In this document: positions 28,772 to 37,656 of the stretch, piece by piece | How positions within the stretch are numbered: the stretch's first letter is position 1 | Layout of the letters: each line of letters opens with the position of its first letter | Assembly (NCBI GenBank): GCA_963802275.1 | Contig: CAWDIB010000004.1 | Coordinates: 62,001 to 126,000, forward strand | Origin: CAZMZW01 sp963802275 | GTDB taxonomy: Bacteria; Chloroflexota; Anaerolineae; Anaerolineales; Anaerolineaceae | Direction: 5' to 3' | Length of the DNA: 64,000 nucleotides | Notes under the pieces: generated by a model | Told to the model about the DNA's origin: nothing | Database searches by the model: none | Seen by the model: the letters and a program-made list of their open reading frames with translations, nothing else | Translations under genes and position numbers: made by a program

Positions 28772-29584
28772 TTGGCTGATCTTCTACCAATAAAAAACTC
28801 TGATTGGATTAAATCCATCCGATGCTTCCTTCTGGACATGGATGGAACAATCTATCTTGATAATCATCTTTTACCGGGAGCACTGGGATTCACCCAATAT
28901 TGTAATGAGAATCAAATCTCTTACTATTTTATTACCAACAATAGTTCCAAGAATCATAAAAGTTACTTCGAGAAATTAAAAGCAATGGGTGTCCTGGTGG
29001 ATGCCACAAAAATCATCACATCTGGAATGGCGACCTGCCAATACTTGCATAAGTATCACCCGGGAAAAAAAGTGTTCCTGGCAGGTACAGTGGCTCTGGA
29101 AGAGGAGTTCCGTTTTTCTGGAATCGATTTGGTTATGGAGAAACCGGATTTATTAGTGTTGGGATTTGATACTACGATTACTTATGAAAAATTAAAGAAT
29201 ATTTGCGACCTTGTTCGTGCAGGAATTTCCTACATAGCTACCCATCCGGATGTGAATTGCCCTGTGTTTGGTGGTTGTATTCCAGATATCGGCTCAATAA
29301 TCGCGTTCATCGCCGCTTCAACCACACGTCAGCCGGATGTCATCATTGGCAAACCTTACCAGGCAATGATGGACGCCATTCTGGATAGAGTAAATTACTC
29401 AAAAGACAAGATTTGCATGGTTGGTGACCGGCTGTACACAGACATTGCCATGGGCAGGAATGGAATCAGGACAATCCTGGTACTGAGCGGCGAAACTGAT
29501 CTTGAAATGGCTCAAAAAAGCGAATTCCAGGCAGATATGGTCATTGAGAATATTGCCGGATTGCTGCAAATGTTGCCCAAATGA
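28772..29584 (+). CDS. HAD-superfamily IIA (NagD-like) phosphatase
   Basis: 270 residues. Nucleophile motif LLDMDGTIYLDN, then YYFITNNSSKN, GFDTTITYEKL, IIGKPYQAMMDAILDRV and VGDRLYTDIAMGRNGI. Relatives are phosphatases for nucleotides, phosphoglycolate or p-nitrophenyl phosphate. The frame opens with TTG at 28772, one base after the stop of the preceding gene; the first ATG falls inside the catalytic motif, so TTG is the likely start. A second member of the same family is at 56561-57346. Confidence 0.87.
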   Translation: MADLLPIKNSDWIKSIRCFLLDMDGTIYLDNHLLPGALGFTQYCNENQISYYFITNNSSKNHKSYFEKLKAMGVLVDATKIITSGMATCQYLHKYHPGKKVFLAGTVALEEEFRFSGIDLVMEKPDLLVLGFDTTITYEKLKNICDLVRAGISYIATHPDVNCPVFGGCIPDIGSIIAFIAASTTRQPDVIIGKPYQAMMDAILDRVNYSKDKICMVGDRLYTDIAMGRNGIRTILVLSGETDLEMAQKSEFQADMVIENIAGLLQMLPK

Positions 29585-29601
29585 ATTTCGTGTAAACCAG
29601 C

Positions 29602-29754
29602 TTATTCCCTGGTAATTTTTATTTCAACAGTTTTAATTACATCCACGTCCTTTAATACCTGCAGCATGCCCAAAATAGTGCTGATGATAATGGTTTTTGG
29701 AAAATCAGTTAACGGAATTTCCTTCTCATTGATTCGCAATTTAATCTCGCCCAT
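29602..29754 (-). CDS. 50-residue conserved-looking small protein next to mobB
   Basis: ATG at 29754 to TAA at 29602-29604, reading MGEIKLRINEKEIPLTDFPK at its start and ending VEIKITRE. AAGGAG lies eight bases upstream, inside the last codons of mobB, and the start comes two bases after the mobB stop, so translation is probably coupled. The chain looks like a beta-strand/helix/strand mini-domain with no cysteines or membrane segment. Family not recognised. Confidence 0.6.
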   Translation of the reverse strand: MGEIKLRINEKEIPLTDFPKTIIISTILGMLQVLKDVDVIKTVEIKITRE

Positions 29755-29756
29755 TT

Positions 29757-30206
29757 CTATTTCTCCTTTTCTAATAATTGAGTAATAAATGTCAACAATT
29801 CTTCAAAATTGCCATCATATGTGAATAGGGTGTTTTCTCTTTCCTTTCTATCACCCAAACGGATTTTTGGGATGCTCTTCTCCCTGGCGCCTTCGATGAA
29901 GATGCAATCCAATTCCGCCATTTTATTTAGGTGGGAAATAATTTCGGACTCTTCGCTGCTTTTCTGCACAAGGTAGGCCGTTGCTGTTGCACTGGCGAGA
30001 ACGACCGGATTTGCGCCAGCTTTGGAAAAACGATCCGTGTCTTTTCCCTTTGTATCCAAACTGATGGGTTGACTGCTTATTTTTACAACTGCTATGTGGA
30101 AGTTCAATCCAATTAATTCGACCAACAATCTTTCAAGCAGCGTGGTTTTCCCTGAAGATGAATTCCCGTAAAACCCAAGAATAAGTGGTTTTGTTGATGA
30201 TTTCAC
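29757..30206 (-). CDS. mobB: MobB-like GTP-binding protein (molybdopterin cofactor-related)
   Basis: 149 residues with a P-loop GFYGNSSSGKTTLLERLL, then VVKISSQPISLDTKGKDTDRFSKAGANPVVLAS and DCIFIEGAREKSIPKIRLG, matching the MobB pattern (P-loop, K-D-T-x-R-ASP/AGA segment, EGF/EGA strand). MobB assists formation of guanine dinucleotide molybdenum cofactors. No other moco gene is in the window. The DTDRFSKAGA stretch is the nucleotide/partner region. A 50-residue gene follows in the same transcript. Confidence 0.8.
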   Translation of the reverse strand: MKSSTKPLILGFYGNSSSGKTTLLERLLVELIGLNFHIAVVKISSQPISLDTKGKDTDRFSKAGANPVVLASATATAYLVQKSSEESEIISHLNKMAELDCIFIEGAREKSIPKIRLGDRKERENTLFTYDGNFEELLTFITQLLEKEK

Positions 30207-30324
30207 GTAGTTAATTCTAAAGCCAATTTAAGAATTTCCCTTGACAGAAATAAGCACTATAATACTCGGCTGTGTTTAAATCGTATGATAACAAAGATTT
30301 GAATTTATACATTTAATTGGAAAT

Positions 30325-32559
30325 ATGGCCAAACGACAACTAAAAAGACAACTAAATCTGCTGCAGGTGGTGATGCTGGGAACCGCGGGCACCATTGCAG
30401 CAGAAATATTTGTTCTCACCGGCCACGCGGCTGGCATTGCCGGTCCGATGGCTGTTGCTGCTCTCCTCATCGGTGGCGTACTCAGTTACAGTGTGGCGTT
30501 GAATTACTGCGAACTTGCTACCACCTACCCTGAAACCGGCGGAGCGATGACCTATGTACGCGAAGGATTTGGCAACAACCTGCTGAGTTTCCTGGTCGGT
30601 TCAATGGATTGCATTTCGAGTACTTTTTATGCAGCCCTTTCCGCCACAGGGTTTGCCTATTCGCTGGAAATCTTTATCCCGGGCTTACCCATAGTATGGG
30701 TGGCAATTGCCGCAATCGTTTTATTTTCACTATTAAATATCCTGGGTGTCAGTATGGTGGGCAATGCCCAGGTCATTTTGGGTGGAACTTTGCTGATCGT
30801 CTTTGTAATATTTATCATCTCAGGTTTCACCCGTGATGGTGGTTTTACTGTTGAAACATTTATTGCCAGCAATGCCTATTTCGATGTCCACGAACCTTTT
30901 GCCATTTTTGCCAGGATGATGATGACCATTGCACTAACATATAGCGCTTACGTGGGATTTGAAGTGATCGCTGATGATGCGGAAGAGGTTTCGCAACCAA
31001 CCCGGAATATTCCCAAGGCAATTTTGATCAGCCTGACCATTGTCACCCTGATATACACCCTGGTAAGTCTCGTAGTAATTGGGACGGTTCCAATTAATCA
31101 GCTGGCAGGGTCTGAAACCGCCTTGACGGATGCCGTCAGCCGCTTCTGGCCTGGTATTGGCGTGGTTGTCATGGGGATCGCGGGTATCATCGCCACCTTG
31201 ACTTCCATCAATTCAGCCATGTTGAGTGCCACCCGTGAAGCGTTCACCCTCAGCCGGGATGGCTCCTGGCCGCGGCTTTTTTCGCGGTTAAGCCCCTGGC
31301 GGACACCGATTCTTTCGATACTTTTTATTGGTGGTGTTAGTGCATTAATTGCGGGGATCGGGGTAGTGGATTTCCTGAGTTTCATCTCAAGCGCTGGATA
31401 TCTTTTTGTATTATTCTGGTCCAGCCTGGCAATGATCGTCCTTCATAAGAAATATCCGAACCTTGAAAGGCCTTTTAAAGCACCATTTTTTCCATTGACG
31501 GCATACCTGGCAGCGGCATCTTGTTTTTTGATCGTGGCATTTACACAAGTACGGGCTTTGGTCTTTCTTGCGGTGGTGCTAGGGTTATTCAGTATTTTTT
31601 ATTTTGGGTTTCAATTTTATAAGAAGCGCAGAATACTAAAAAGCGAATCGCAGGAAAAACGCACCAGCCGCATCCTGATCCCGGTTGCCAATCCCAAAAC
31701 TGCCGAAAGCCTGGTGTGGCTATCATCCATCATCGCAGAATCAAGCCATGATGCCGATTTGTACGTCTTCACCGGTATTTCCAAACCCCTGGATGATCTT
31801 ACGCTGACCATGCGTGAAAAACTAATAAGAAATAATTACTATTCACAACCCCTGCTGAACCATATTGCCCATTTTGCGATTGAAAAAAACGTTGCGTTGC
31901 ATGCCAAGTCAGCGGTAACCCGGAACCTCTCACGGAGCATTTTGAATGAAATTGAGGGGAAAGAAAAAACAACCCTTATCATGATGGGTTGGCCGGGAGA
32001 ATTGGGAGAAGGCGAATTAGCCCAAAACGTGGTCAATGATGTATTAATATCCGCCCAGACCAATGTGGCAGTGCTGAAAGACAAGGGGATTTGTTCCATC
32101 CGCAACATACTGGTTCCGATGGGTGGAGGAACACATTCCAAATTAGCGTTGCAAATTGCCTTTGAAATTGCTGAAAGCGAAAGGGCACGTGTGAATGTGT
32201 ATCGGACCTACCCGAGCAACCTTTCCATTGAGGACATTCAAGACCAAATGGCACAATTGGAAGAGATCATCGTGGATGAACTGGGCAGTTTCCCTAATAA
32301 TGTCAGTGCCAACGTAGAAGCAGCCCCATCTGTACTGGAAGGCATCCTGACTGAGACCACCCACCACACTTACGACTTGATTGTTGTTGGCGCATCTGAA
32401 GAATGGACTTCACGGAAAAACCTGTTTGGTGAAATTGATGACCAGATAGCCCTGCGGTCTCCCTGTTCTGTTTTAATGGTGCGACGTTACGAACCGGTGA
32501 TGATGAACTGGCTGCGGCGACAGGTCAAGCGGGTGGTGGAAAATAATGGTAACGGGTAA
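30325..32559 (+). CDS. APC-superfamily amino acid permease fused to two Usp domains
   Basis: 744 residues. Residues 1-430 form about 12 membrane helices of an amino acid-polyamine-organocation transporter, with GTAGTIAAEIFVLTGHAAGIAGP in helix 1, ATTYPETGGAMTYVREGFG and YVGFEVIADDAEEVSQPTRNIPKAI. From ~445 to the end are two UspA-like cytoplasmic domains (SRILIPVANPKTAESLVWL; RNILVPMGGGTHSKLALQIA), the second with a GASEEW...LFGEIDD segment and a CSVLMVRR ending. The Usp part may bind nucleotide and gate transport. Substrate unknown. Its transcript ends at a strong bidirectional terminator. Confidence 0.9.
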   Translation: MAKRQLKRQLNLLQVVMLGTAGTIAAEIFVLTGHAAGIAGPMAVAALLIGGVLSYSVALNYCELATTYPETGGAMTYVREGFGNNLLSFLVGSMDCISSTFYAALSATGFAYSLEIFIPGLPIVWVAIAAIVLFSLLNILGVSMVGNAQVILGGTLLIVFVIFIISGFTRDGGFTVETFIASNAYFDVHEPFAIFARMMMTIALTYSAYVGFEVIADDAEEVSQPTRNIPKAILISLTIVTLIYTLVSLVVIGTVPINQLAGSETALTDAVSRFWPGIGVVVMGIAGIIATLTSINSAMLSATREAFTLSRDGSWPRLFSRLSPWRTPILSILFIGGVSALIAGIGVVDFLSFISSAGYLFVLFWSSLAMIVLHKKYPNLERPFKAPFFPLTAYLAAASCFLIVAFTQVRALVFLAVVLGLFSIFYFGFQFYKKRRILKSESQEKRTSRILIPVANPKTAESLVWLSSIIAESSHDADLYVFTGISKPLDDLTLTMREKLIRNNYYSQPLLNHIAHFAIEKNVALHAKSAVTRNLSRSILNEIEGKEKTTLIMMGWPGELGEGELAQNVVNDVLISAQTNVAVLKDKGICSIRNILVPMGGGTHSKLALQIAFEIAESERARVNVYRTYPSNLSIEDIQDQMAQLEEIIVDELGSFPNNVSANVEAAPSVLEGILTETTHHTYDLIVVGASEEWTSRKNLFGEIDDQIALRSPCSVLMVRRYEPVMMNWLRRQVKRVVENNGNG

Positions 32560-32579
32560 ACGACGTCTGCAATGAGAAT

Positions 32580-32612
32580 AAAAGGATGCCGAATAGAATG
32601 GCATCCTTTTTT
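32580..32612. terminator. Strong bidirectional terminator
   Basis: AAAAGGATGCC, nine-base loop, GGCATCCTTTTTT. The T-run on the plus strand and A-run on the other side suit both the transporter gene and the converging phosphofructokinase gene. Confidence 0.9.
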
Positions 32613-32625
32613 GTTTTAATATCTG

Positions 32626-33747
32626 CTAGTCACCTAGGCAGGTACCCACCCGGCGGGCAGTCTGGAACCAATGGTGATCAAGCGGAACTGTTTTACGTTT
32701 ATTCACCACTTTTTCCAATTCAACCGGATGGGGGTTGCCATTTTTGATTGCCACCATCACCCCATATTGATTTTGCTGGATGCATTCCGTCGCAGCCGTG
32801 CCAAGCTGGGTGGCCAGCAGACGGTCCATGGCAGAGGGTGTCCCTCCGCGCTGGACATACCCCAGGATGGTCACGCGCGATTCCAAGCCAGTAAGAGCTT
32901 CCAACTGGTGGGCAATAGACATGGTCTTGCCGGATTGCCTCAACTGGAATTCCGCCATATTTTTATCAACCTTTTCCCGTTCCTTTTCCTTGGCCTGTTC
33001 CTTTTCTGCTTCCAGTTCTTTGAAAATATTAGCATCTGCGATTGACAAGGCACCTTCCGAAACCGCAACAATGCTGAAATGCTTGCCGCCACGGCTGCGG
33101 CTTAAGATGGCTTCGGCCACTTTGTTGACGTCATAGGGAATCTCCGGGGTCAAGATGACATCCGCCCCGCCAGCAATGCCAGCCCCCAAAGCCAGCCAGC
33201 CGGTACGGTGACCCATCAGCTCGACCAGGATGATGCGGTGATGGCTGTGAGCGGTGCTGTGCAGCCGGTCAATGGCATCGGTGGCAATACCCAGGGCAGT
33301 ATTGTATCCCAGGGTGATGTCGGTCATGGCTACATCATTGTCGATGGACTTGGGCAGGGTAATGATGTTCATCCCTTTTTCGTGCAGGCGAAAGGCGTTC
33401 TTTTGGGTGCCGCCGCCGCCAATGCACACCAGCAGGTCCAGATGATGTCGGTTATACACTTCCAGCATGGCGCCGGTCATGTCCATTACTTTTTCACCGA
33501 CGAGCATGCGATGCGGTTTGTCGCGGCTGGTGCCCAGGATGGTTCCCCCAAGGGTGAGGATGCCGGATAAGCTTTTCTCATCCAGCTGGACAGTGCGGTC
33601 GTGCAGCAAGCCACGGAAACCATCATAAAAACCGATGATCTGCATATCACAGCCGCCGGAATGGGAGGATTTACCCAGGGCGCGCAGGGCAGCGTTTAGG
33701 CCAGGAGTATCACCACCGGCAGTCAATACACCCACGGTTTTTGCCAT
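32626..33747 (-). CDS. pfkA: 6-phosphofructokinase-family enzyme 1
   Basis: 373 residues. PFK fold with VLTAGGDTPGLNAALRA, GGTILGTSRD, PKSIDNDVAMTDITLGYNTALG, VELMGHRTGWLALGAG and YVQRGGTPSAMDR. It phosphorylates fructose-6-phosphate in glycolysis. The loop that is GGDGS in ATP enzymes and GGDDT in pyrophosphate enzymes reads GGGGT here, so the metal/phosphate-contacting Asp is missing and donor specificity is uncertain. A charged ~35-residue insert (ELEAEKEQAKEKEREKVDKN) lengthens it relative to bacterial PfkA (about 320). AGGAG precedes the ATG. A second PFK lies at 52487. Confidence 0.88.
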   Translation of the reverse strand: MAKTVGVLTAGGDTPGLNAALRALGKSSHSGGCDMQIIGFYDGFRGLLHDRTVQLDEKSLSGILTLGGTILGTSRDKPHRMLVGEKVMDMTGAMLEVYNRHHLDLLVCIGGGGTQKNAFRLHEKGMNIITLPKSIDNDVAMTDITLGYNTALGIATDAIDRLHSTAHSHHRIILVELMGHRTGWLALGAGIAGGADVILTPEIPYDVNKVAEAILSRSRGGKHFSIVAVSEGALSIADANIFKELEAEKEQAKEKEREKVDKNMAEFQLRQSGKTMSIAHQLEALTGLESRVTILGYVQRGGTPSAMDRLLATQLGTAATECIQQNQYGVMVAIKNGNPHPVELEKVVNKRKTVPLDHHWFQTARRVGTCLGD

Positions 33748-33821
33748 ATGAATTCTCCTAATAATTTTTAAGTCTGATTTGATTATACAAGAATTGAAAT
33801 TAAGAGTAATTAAATAAATAG

Positions 33822-33893
33822 AGCGGGTGATCGGATTCGAACCGACGAATGGTAGCTTGGGAAGCTACTGCCTTACCACTTGGCTACACCCGC
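33822..33893 (-). tRNA. tRNA-Gly (anticodon CCC)
   Basis: On the minus strand: acceptor GCGGGTG/CACCCGC, D arm TAGCCAAGTGGTAAGGCA, anticodon arm GTAGC-TTCCCAA-GCTAC giving CCC, T arm TCGG-TTCGAAT-CCGA, discriminator T. CCA is not encoded. Confidence 0.93.
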
Positions 33894-33902
33894 AACAGAG
33901 CC

Positions 33903-33908
33903 ATTATA
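33903..33908 (-). promoter_or_regulatory. Extended -10 promoter of tRNA-Gly
   Basis: Minus strand TTTGGTATAAT: a perfect TATAAT with a TGn extension, ten bases before the tRNA 5' end. No convincing -35 element. Confidence 0.5.
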
Positions 33909-33930
33909 CCAAACAGAGCAAAATACCATA

Positions 33931-33959
33931 TTGATTTTAGATGATAAATATGCAATACT
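33931..33959 (+). promoter_or_regulatory. Possible promoter of the zinc-ribbon gene
   Basis: TTGATT (33931-33936), 17-base spacer, AATACT (33954-33959), about 43 bases upstream of the ATG. Modest match in AT-rich sequence. Confidence 0.35.
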
Positions 33960-34002
33960 ATTATTGCTTTAATTTCAATGTTCTACAAATTGGAGGTTTC
34001 CG

Positions 34003-35928
34003 ATGAAATGTCCTAAATGCGGTACGAATAATGCGAAGGGGGCAAAATTCTGTGAGAAATGCGGGGAATCTCTCATTACACCCAACAGTATTATTTGCCC
34101 CAAGTGCGGGCACAAGAACAAAACGACCGCCCAGCATTGCATCGAATGCGGCACCAACCTGAAACAGCCAGAACCAGCCGAACCGGTCAAGCCAACTCTA
34201 AAAGCGGAATCTCCAGCCAAATCTAAAAGAAAGATTTCCCCAATCATATGGGTACTGGTAGGCATACTGAGTATTTGTGTGGTGTGTGCAGGAATTTTTC
34301 TGCTGGGAATCATACGTCTCCCTGCACCTCCCGCGCCAGAGCAAACCATATTGCCGGAATTCGTTGTGTCTGCCTGGACGGGGGCATACAACTTTCAAAC
34401 CACTGGCTCTTTTTCCCTGCAGTCAGCTGATACAAGCAGCAAGTATGTGGAAGCTCTATTCAACTGCAATGAACAGGGAAAATCTCCCGTGTATGCCACT
34501 ACCGGGGTAAGAATCCATGATTACATCAAGTGGATGGCGGTGACAAAAGAGCAGGTTGAAGATTTTCAGAAATATACTCAATTTAATGTCAGCATCAATG
34601 GGATCAAAGCCACATTTCAGGGACCATTTAAATATGAAATTACCCAGGCGGATGGCGGCTTTATTACACCAGTTTTGGTTGTGCTGGGTAGCCTGCCAGC
34701 CGGAACTCATCAAATCCGTACCGAGGTAAGCTGGTCTCAAAAGATCTATGATGGCCAGGATTATTATGGCCCTGGCAGTGGGAATGAAAAATTTGTTGGC
34801 ACCTGCACTATTGTCGTCAGCCAGCCTTCCACAGGCGGCGCTGCCGGCCAGCCGCCGGCGGTCCAGCAGCCTGTGCAGTGGGGTGGCTGCGAGAGAAACA
34901 CAACCAAGCAGGAATGTGAGGCAGGTGGGGGTATCTGGTTCCAAAGCGGAGCGGTGGATGTGATGCGTGAAAAGTATTGTATTTGTAAAAATGACCCACA
35001 GGTTCCTGCGCAAAGGGATAAAAATTGGTGTACCAACCAGGGAGGAACCTGGGTGGATGTATTGAAAGAATGCAGTTTCATGAACCCTTGTGCTCTATAT
35101 ACCGATCAAAATGCATGCACAACCAACAGCGGCAATTGGTATGGTCCTGGGAAATATTGCTGGTGCATTCCTTTCGATAAATATAAATACCAGGAATGTT
35201 CGTTTCCGGATACCCTTTTCAATGGCGGCATGGTATATGACGCAGTCACAAACCGATTCAAGATCGAAATTTCCCAAAATGTCTCGTTTCACACGGAATC
35301 GGATTACGATGTAAAAGTCACAAAGATTGGGAAGCAAGTTGGAGTGCTTGGATGTGAAAAAGTTAGTGCAAACAAGCTTTCGTGTTCGCAAAATGCATTG
35401 GAGGAATTCAAAACGAACTGGCCGGGAGGCGAATTGCATCTTTGCCGGGATGTCTATTGCTGTACAAATTTTGGTTTGGCGAATATCAAGACAACCGCAG
35501 GCGATCTCTTCACTCTGACTGGAAACTGCCCGGTAAGCGGTGACCTTTCTGCCACCATCCGGGAGTGGAAATCCAACGGGCAAATAACCCTTGAGATAAA
35601 AAATGAGTCTGAATGGAAGGTGCAGTCTTTTTCGACTGATCTGAAAGATGCCAAAGGGGCAGATTGGACAACCCTTAACTGCAAGCAAAAACCGGATAAT
35701 CAAAAGTTAATGATCTGTACAGGTGCTGCAGTTGGGAAGACAGGCACGGGCAACCTCTCATTTAGCTATACCGGTGATAGCGGTAATTGTTCGATCCAAG
35801 GATTAAACTTCCCCATCCCATGTGCACGGCCTTGCCAGGGTACTTGCTGTCCACAGGGATACACCTGCTGTGAGTGCGGCTGCAAATTCCTGGGTTCTTC
35901 AGGATCATGTTCTTCTTTGTGTTCATAG
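34003..35928 (+). CDS. Double zinc-ribbon membrane protein with large cysteine-rich exterior
   Basis: 641 residues with a GGAGG site seven bases before the ATG. Cytoplasmic N-terminus carries two zinc ribbons, CPKCGTNNAKGAKFCEKCG (residues 3-21) and CPKCGHKNKTTAQHCIECG (32-50). A single membrane helix follows (about residues 81-105, ISPIIWVLVGILSICVVCAG). The remaining ~530 residues are outside: beta-rich segments, then many cysteines in paired contexts (CERNTTKQEC, KYCICKN, YCWCIP, CRDVYCC), ending in a compact knot with CQGTCCPQGYTCCECGC. Zinc-ribbon/TM/sensor layouts are common in this phylum, but the exterior matches no family I recognise. Disulfide bonding is likely. Monocistronic between a promoter and a terminator. 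Confidence 0.65.
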   Translation: MKCPKCGTNNAKGAKFCEKCGESLITPNSIICPKCGHKNKTTAQHCIECGTNLKQPEPAEPVKPTLKAESPAKSKRKISPIIWVLVGILSICVVCAGIFLLGIIRLPAPPAPEQTILPEFVVSAWTGAYNFQTTGSFSLQSADTSSKYVEALFNCNEQGKSPVYATTGVRIHDYIKWMAVTKEQVEDFQKYTQFNVSINGIKATFQGPFKYEITQADGGFITPVLVVLGSLPAGTHQIRTEVSWSQKIYDGQDYYGPGSGNEKFVGTCTIVVSQPSTGGAAGQPPAVQQPVQWGGCERNTTKQECEAGGGIWFQSGAVDVMREKYCICKNDPQVPAQRDKNWCTNQGGTWVDVLKECSFMNPCALYTDQNACTTNSGNWYGPGKYCWCIPFDKYKYQECSFPDTLFNGGMVYDAVTNRFKIEISQNVSFHTESDYDVKVTKIGKQVGVLGCEKVSANKLSCSQNALEEFKTNWPGGELHLCRDVYCCTNFGLANIKTTAGDLFTLTGNCPVSGDLSATIREWKSNGQITLEIKNESEWKVQSFSTDLKDAKGADWTTLNCKQKPDNQKLMICTGAAVGKTGTGNLSFSYTGDSGNCSIQGLNFPIPCARPCQGTCCPQGYTCCECGCKFLGSSGSCSSLCS

Positions 35929-35953
35929 AAGGAACATAATCTAAAAGGCATTT

Positions 35954-35983
35954 ATCAGTGGCTACAAATCAGTAGCCACTGAT
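35954..35983 (+). terminator. Terminator of the zinc-ribbon gene
   Basis: ATCAGTGGCTAC (35954-35965) pairs perfectly with GTAGCCACTGAT (35972-35983), 12-bp stem, six-base loop, followed by ttatttaat. Confidence 0.85.
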
Positions 35984-36093
35984 TTATTTAATACAAAGTT
36001 AATAATCAGAATAATAGCAAGGGTGTAAGCTTTTAGTAATAGAATAAATAATTGAATAGATCAAACTGTTCAGTCTAAATAATACAGGAAAAA

Positions 36094-37506
36094 ATGGAAC
36101 AAAATGATGCAGTGATCATTGGCGGTGGACCTTCCGGGCATTCCGCGGCGGTGCGCATCGCCCAACTGGGCGGCAGGGTTGCTTTGGTGGAAAAGGATTT
36201 CGTAGGAGGTATTTGCACCAATTGGGGCTGCACCCCCAGCAAATCCATGATCGAATCCGCCAAGGTGGCCCAGGTGGTTAGGGAAGCCGAAAAATACGGG
36301 ATCATGGTGCCTGAGTTTAAAGTCGATTTCAAGAAAGTCGCTGATCGGCGAGACCAGGTGATCCGCACCACGCGCAATTTCATCACTGATTTGCTGCATC
36401 ATTACAAGGTGGATATTTTTCAGGGGGAAGCGGAGGTCATGGATGCAAAAAAAATAAAAGTCCACGGTGGAAAGCTTGACCCGGATGGCGTGACCATGCA
36501 TTACGATGGAAAGGAAACTGTACTTGATACCAAGAACATCATTATCGCCACTGGTTCGGCCCCAGTGGCACCTGCATTTATCAAATCGGGTGATAAAAGC
36601 GTGGTCAATAGTAATCGTTTGATCAGCATTGATCATTTGCCGGAATCTTTGACCATCATCGGTGGCGGGGTGATAGGCATTGAATTTGCCACCATTTTCT
36701 CCAACCTTGGCAGCCAAGTGACCATCATTGAATTCATGGAACGAGTTTTAGCTCTGATGGACGAAGATATCTCCGTTGAGATAACGAAGTTAATGAAACA
36801 AAATGGGGTCAAGATTTATACATCCCATGAAGTTCAAGCAGTAAACAAAGGTGTTACTCTGGCGAAAAATCGCATTACAGGAAAAATGTTGGAAGTAAAT
36901 TCTGAACACATCCTGGTCTCCATCGGCAGACGCCCTGTGCTGGATAAAAAAGGATATGAACGCATCGGTATGGAGTTCAATGACCATGGCATAGCCATTG
37001 ATGATTACCAACAAACCAATGTTCCAGGAGTCTGGGCGATAGGGGATGCCACCGGAAGATCCATCCTGGCACATGTGGGCATCCAGCAGGGAATTGTGTG
37101 CGCGGAAAACCTGATGTCAAAAACCGGGCAGGTACGAAAGATGGATTACGAGGTCATTCCGGCGGTGGTTTATTCCATACCAGAAATTGTAATGGTGGGA
37201 AATGTACCAAAGGATCTTGCTGGGATACAGGTAGTCAAAGTACCACTATCCATTAATTTAAGGGCAAATATTGAGGATTATCCCCAAGGTTTCATCAAGC
37301 TGTGGATTAAACAAAATGTTGTTATTGCTGCCCAAGTGATCGGCCATAATGCCTCTGAATTCATGCAGGAAATCAGCAACATGATCGCGTTGAAGACGCC
37401 CATCGAGCAAGTGGCGCAGATCATTCACGCCCATCCAACATATTCTGAAATTATTCGCTCCAGTTTGGATCAAGCCCTGGGGAAAGCCGTAGATTTCTAT
37501 TTATAA
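36094..37506 (+). CDS. Dihydrolipoamide dehydrogenase-like FAD disulfide oxidoreductase
   Basis: 470 residues. FAD site IIGGGPSGHSAAVRIAQLGG, redox-active pair CTNWGCTPSK (C-x4-C), NAD site TIIGGGVIGIEFATIFSNLG, second FAD site VWAIGDATG, and the C-terminal base region HAHPTYSEI. The class includes Lpd, mercuric reductase and related enzymes. No 2-oxoacid dehydrogenase or lipoyl gene is near, so the partner disulfide is unknown. It stands alone between the zinc-ribbon terminator and the mre cluster. Confidence 0.85.
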   Translation: MEQNDAVIIGGGPSGHSAAVRIAQLGGRVALVEKDFVGGICTNWGCTPSKSMIESAKVAQVVREAEKYGIMVPEFKVDFKKVADRRDQVIRTTRNFITDLLHHYKVDIFQGEAEVMDAKKIKVHGGKLDPDGVTMHYDGKETVLDTKNIIIATGSAPVAPAFIKSGDKSVVNSNRLISIDHLPESLTIIGGGVIGIEFATIFSNLGSQVTIIEFMERVLALMDEDISVEITKLMKQNGVKIYTSHEVQAVNKGVTLAKNRITGKMLEVNSEHILVSIGRRPVLDKKGYERIGMEFNDHGIAIDDYQQTNVPGVWAIGDATGRSILAHVGIQQGIVCAENLMSKTGQVRKMDYEVIPAVVYSIPEIVMVGNVPKDLAGIQVVKVPLSINLRANIEDYPQGFIKLWIKQNVVIAAQVIGHNASEFMQEISNMIALKTPIEQVAQIIHAHPTYSEIIRSSLDQALGKAVDFYL

Positions 37507-37656
37507 TCAAATTAATAAAAAAGTCACCACATAAACAATATATAGAATTAGCACGGTTTTTGCACTAAAATAAGCATATTGACAGCGTGTGATATGATAA
37601 TGCACGTTTAATTGACATAACAGATAAATATTGTGGTTCGCTTTTAGGAGACTTAC

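Noticed and set aside
30241..30263. TTGACA and TATAAT upstream of the transporter gene as a promoter
   Set aside because: Both boxes are perfect but only 11 bases apart, far from the 16-18 needed, so they cannot act as one sigma-70 promoter.
34003..35928. Cysteine-rich protein as a lanthipeptide or RiPP precursor
   Set aside because: It is 641 residues with a membrane helix and zinc ribbons, and no modifying enzyme or exporter is nearby.
37579..37617. Two TTGACA boxes upstream of mreB as promoters
   Set aside because: Neither has a -10-like sequence at 16-18 bases; the TATGAT nearby is only eight bases from the first.
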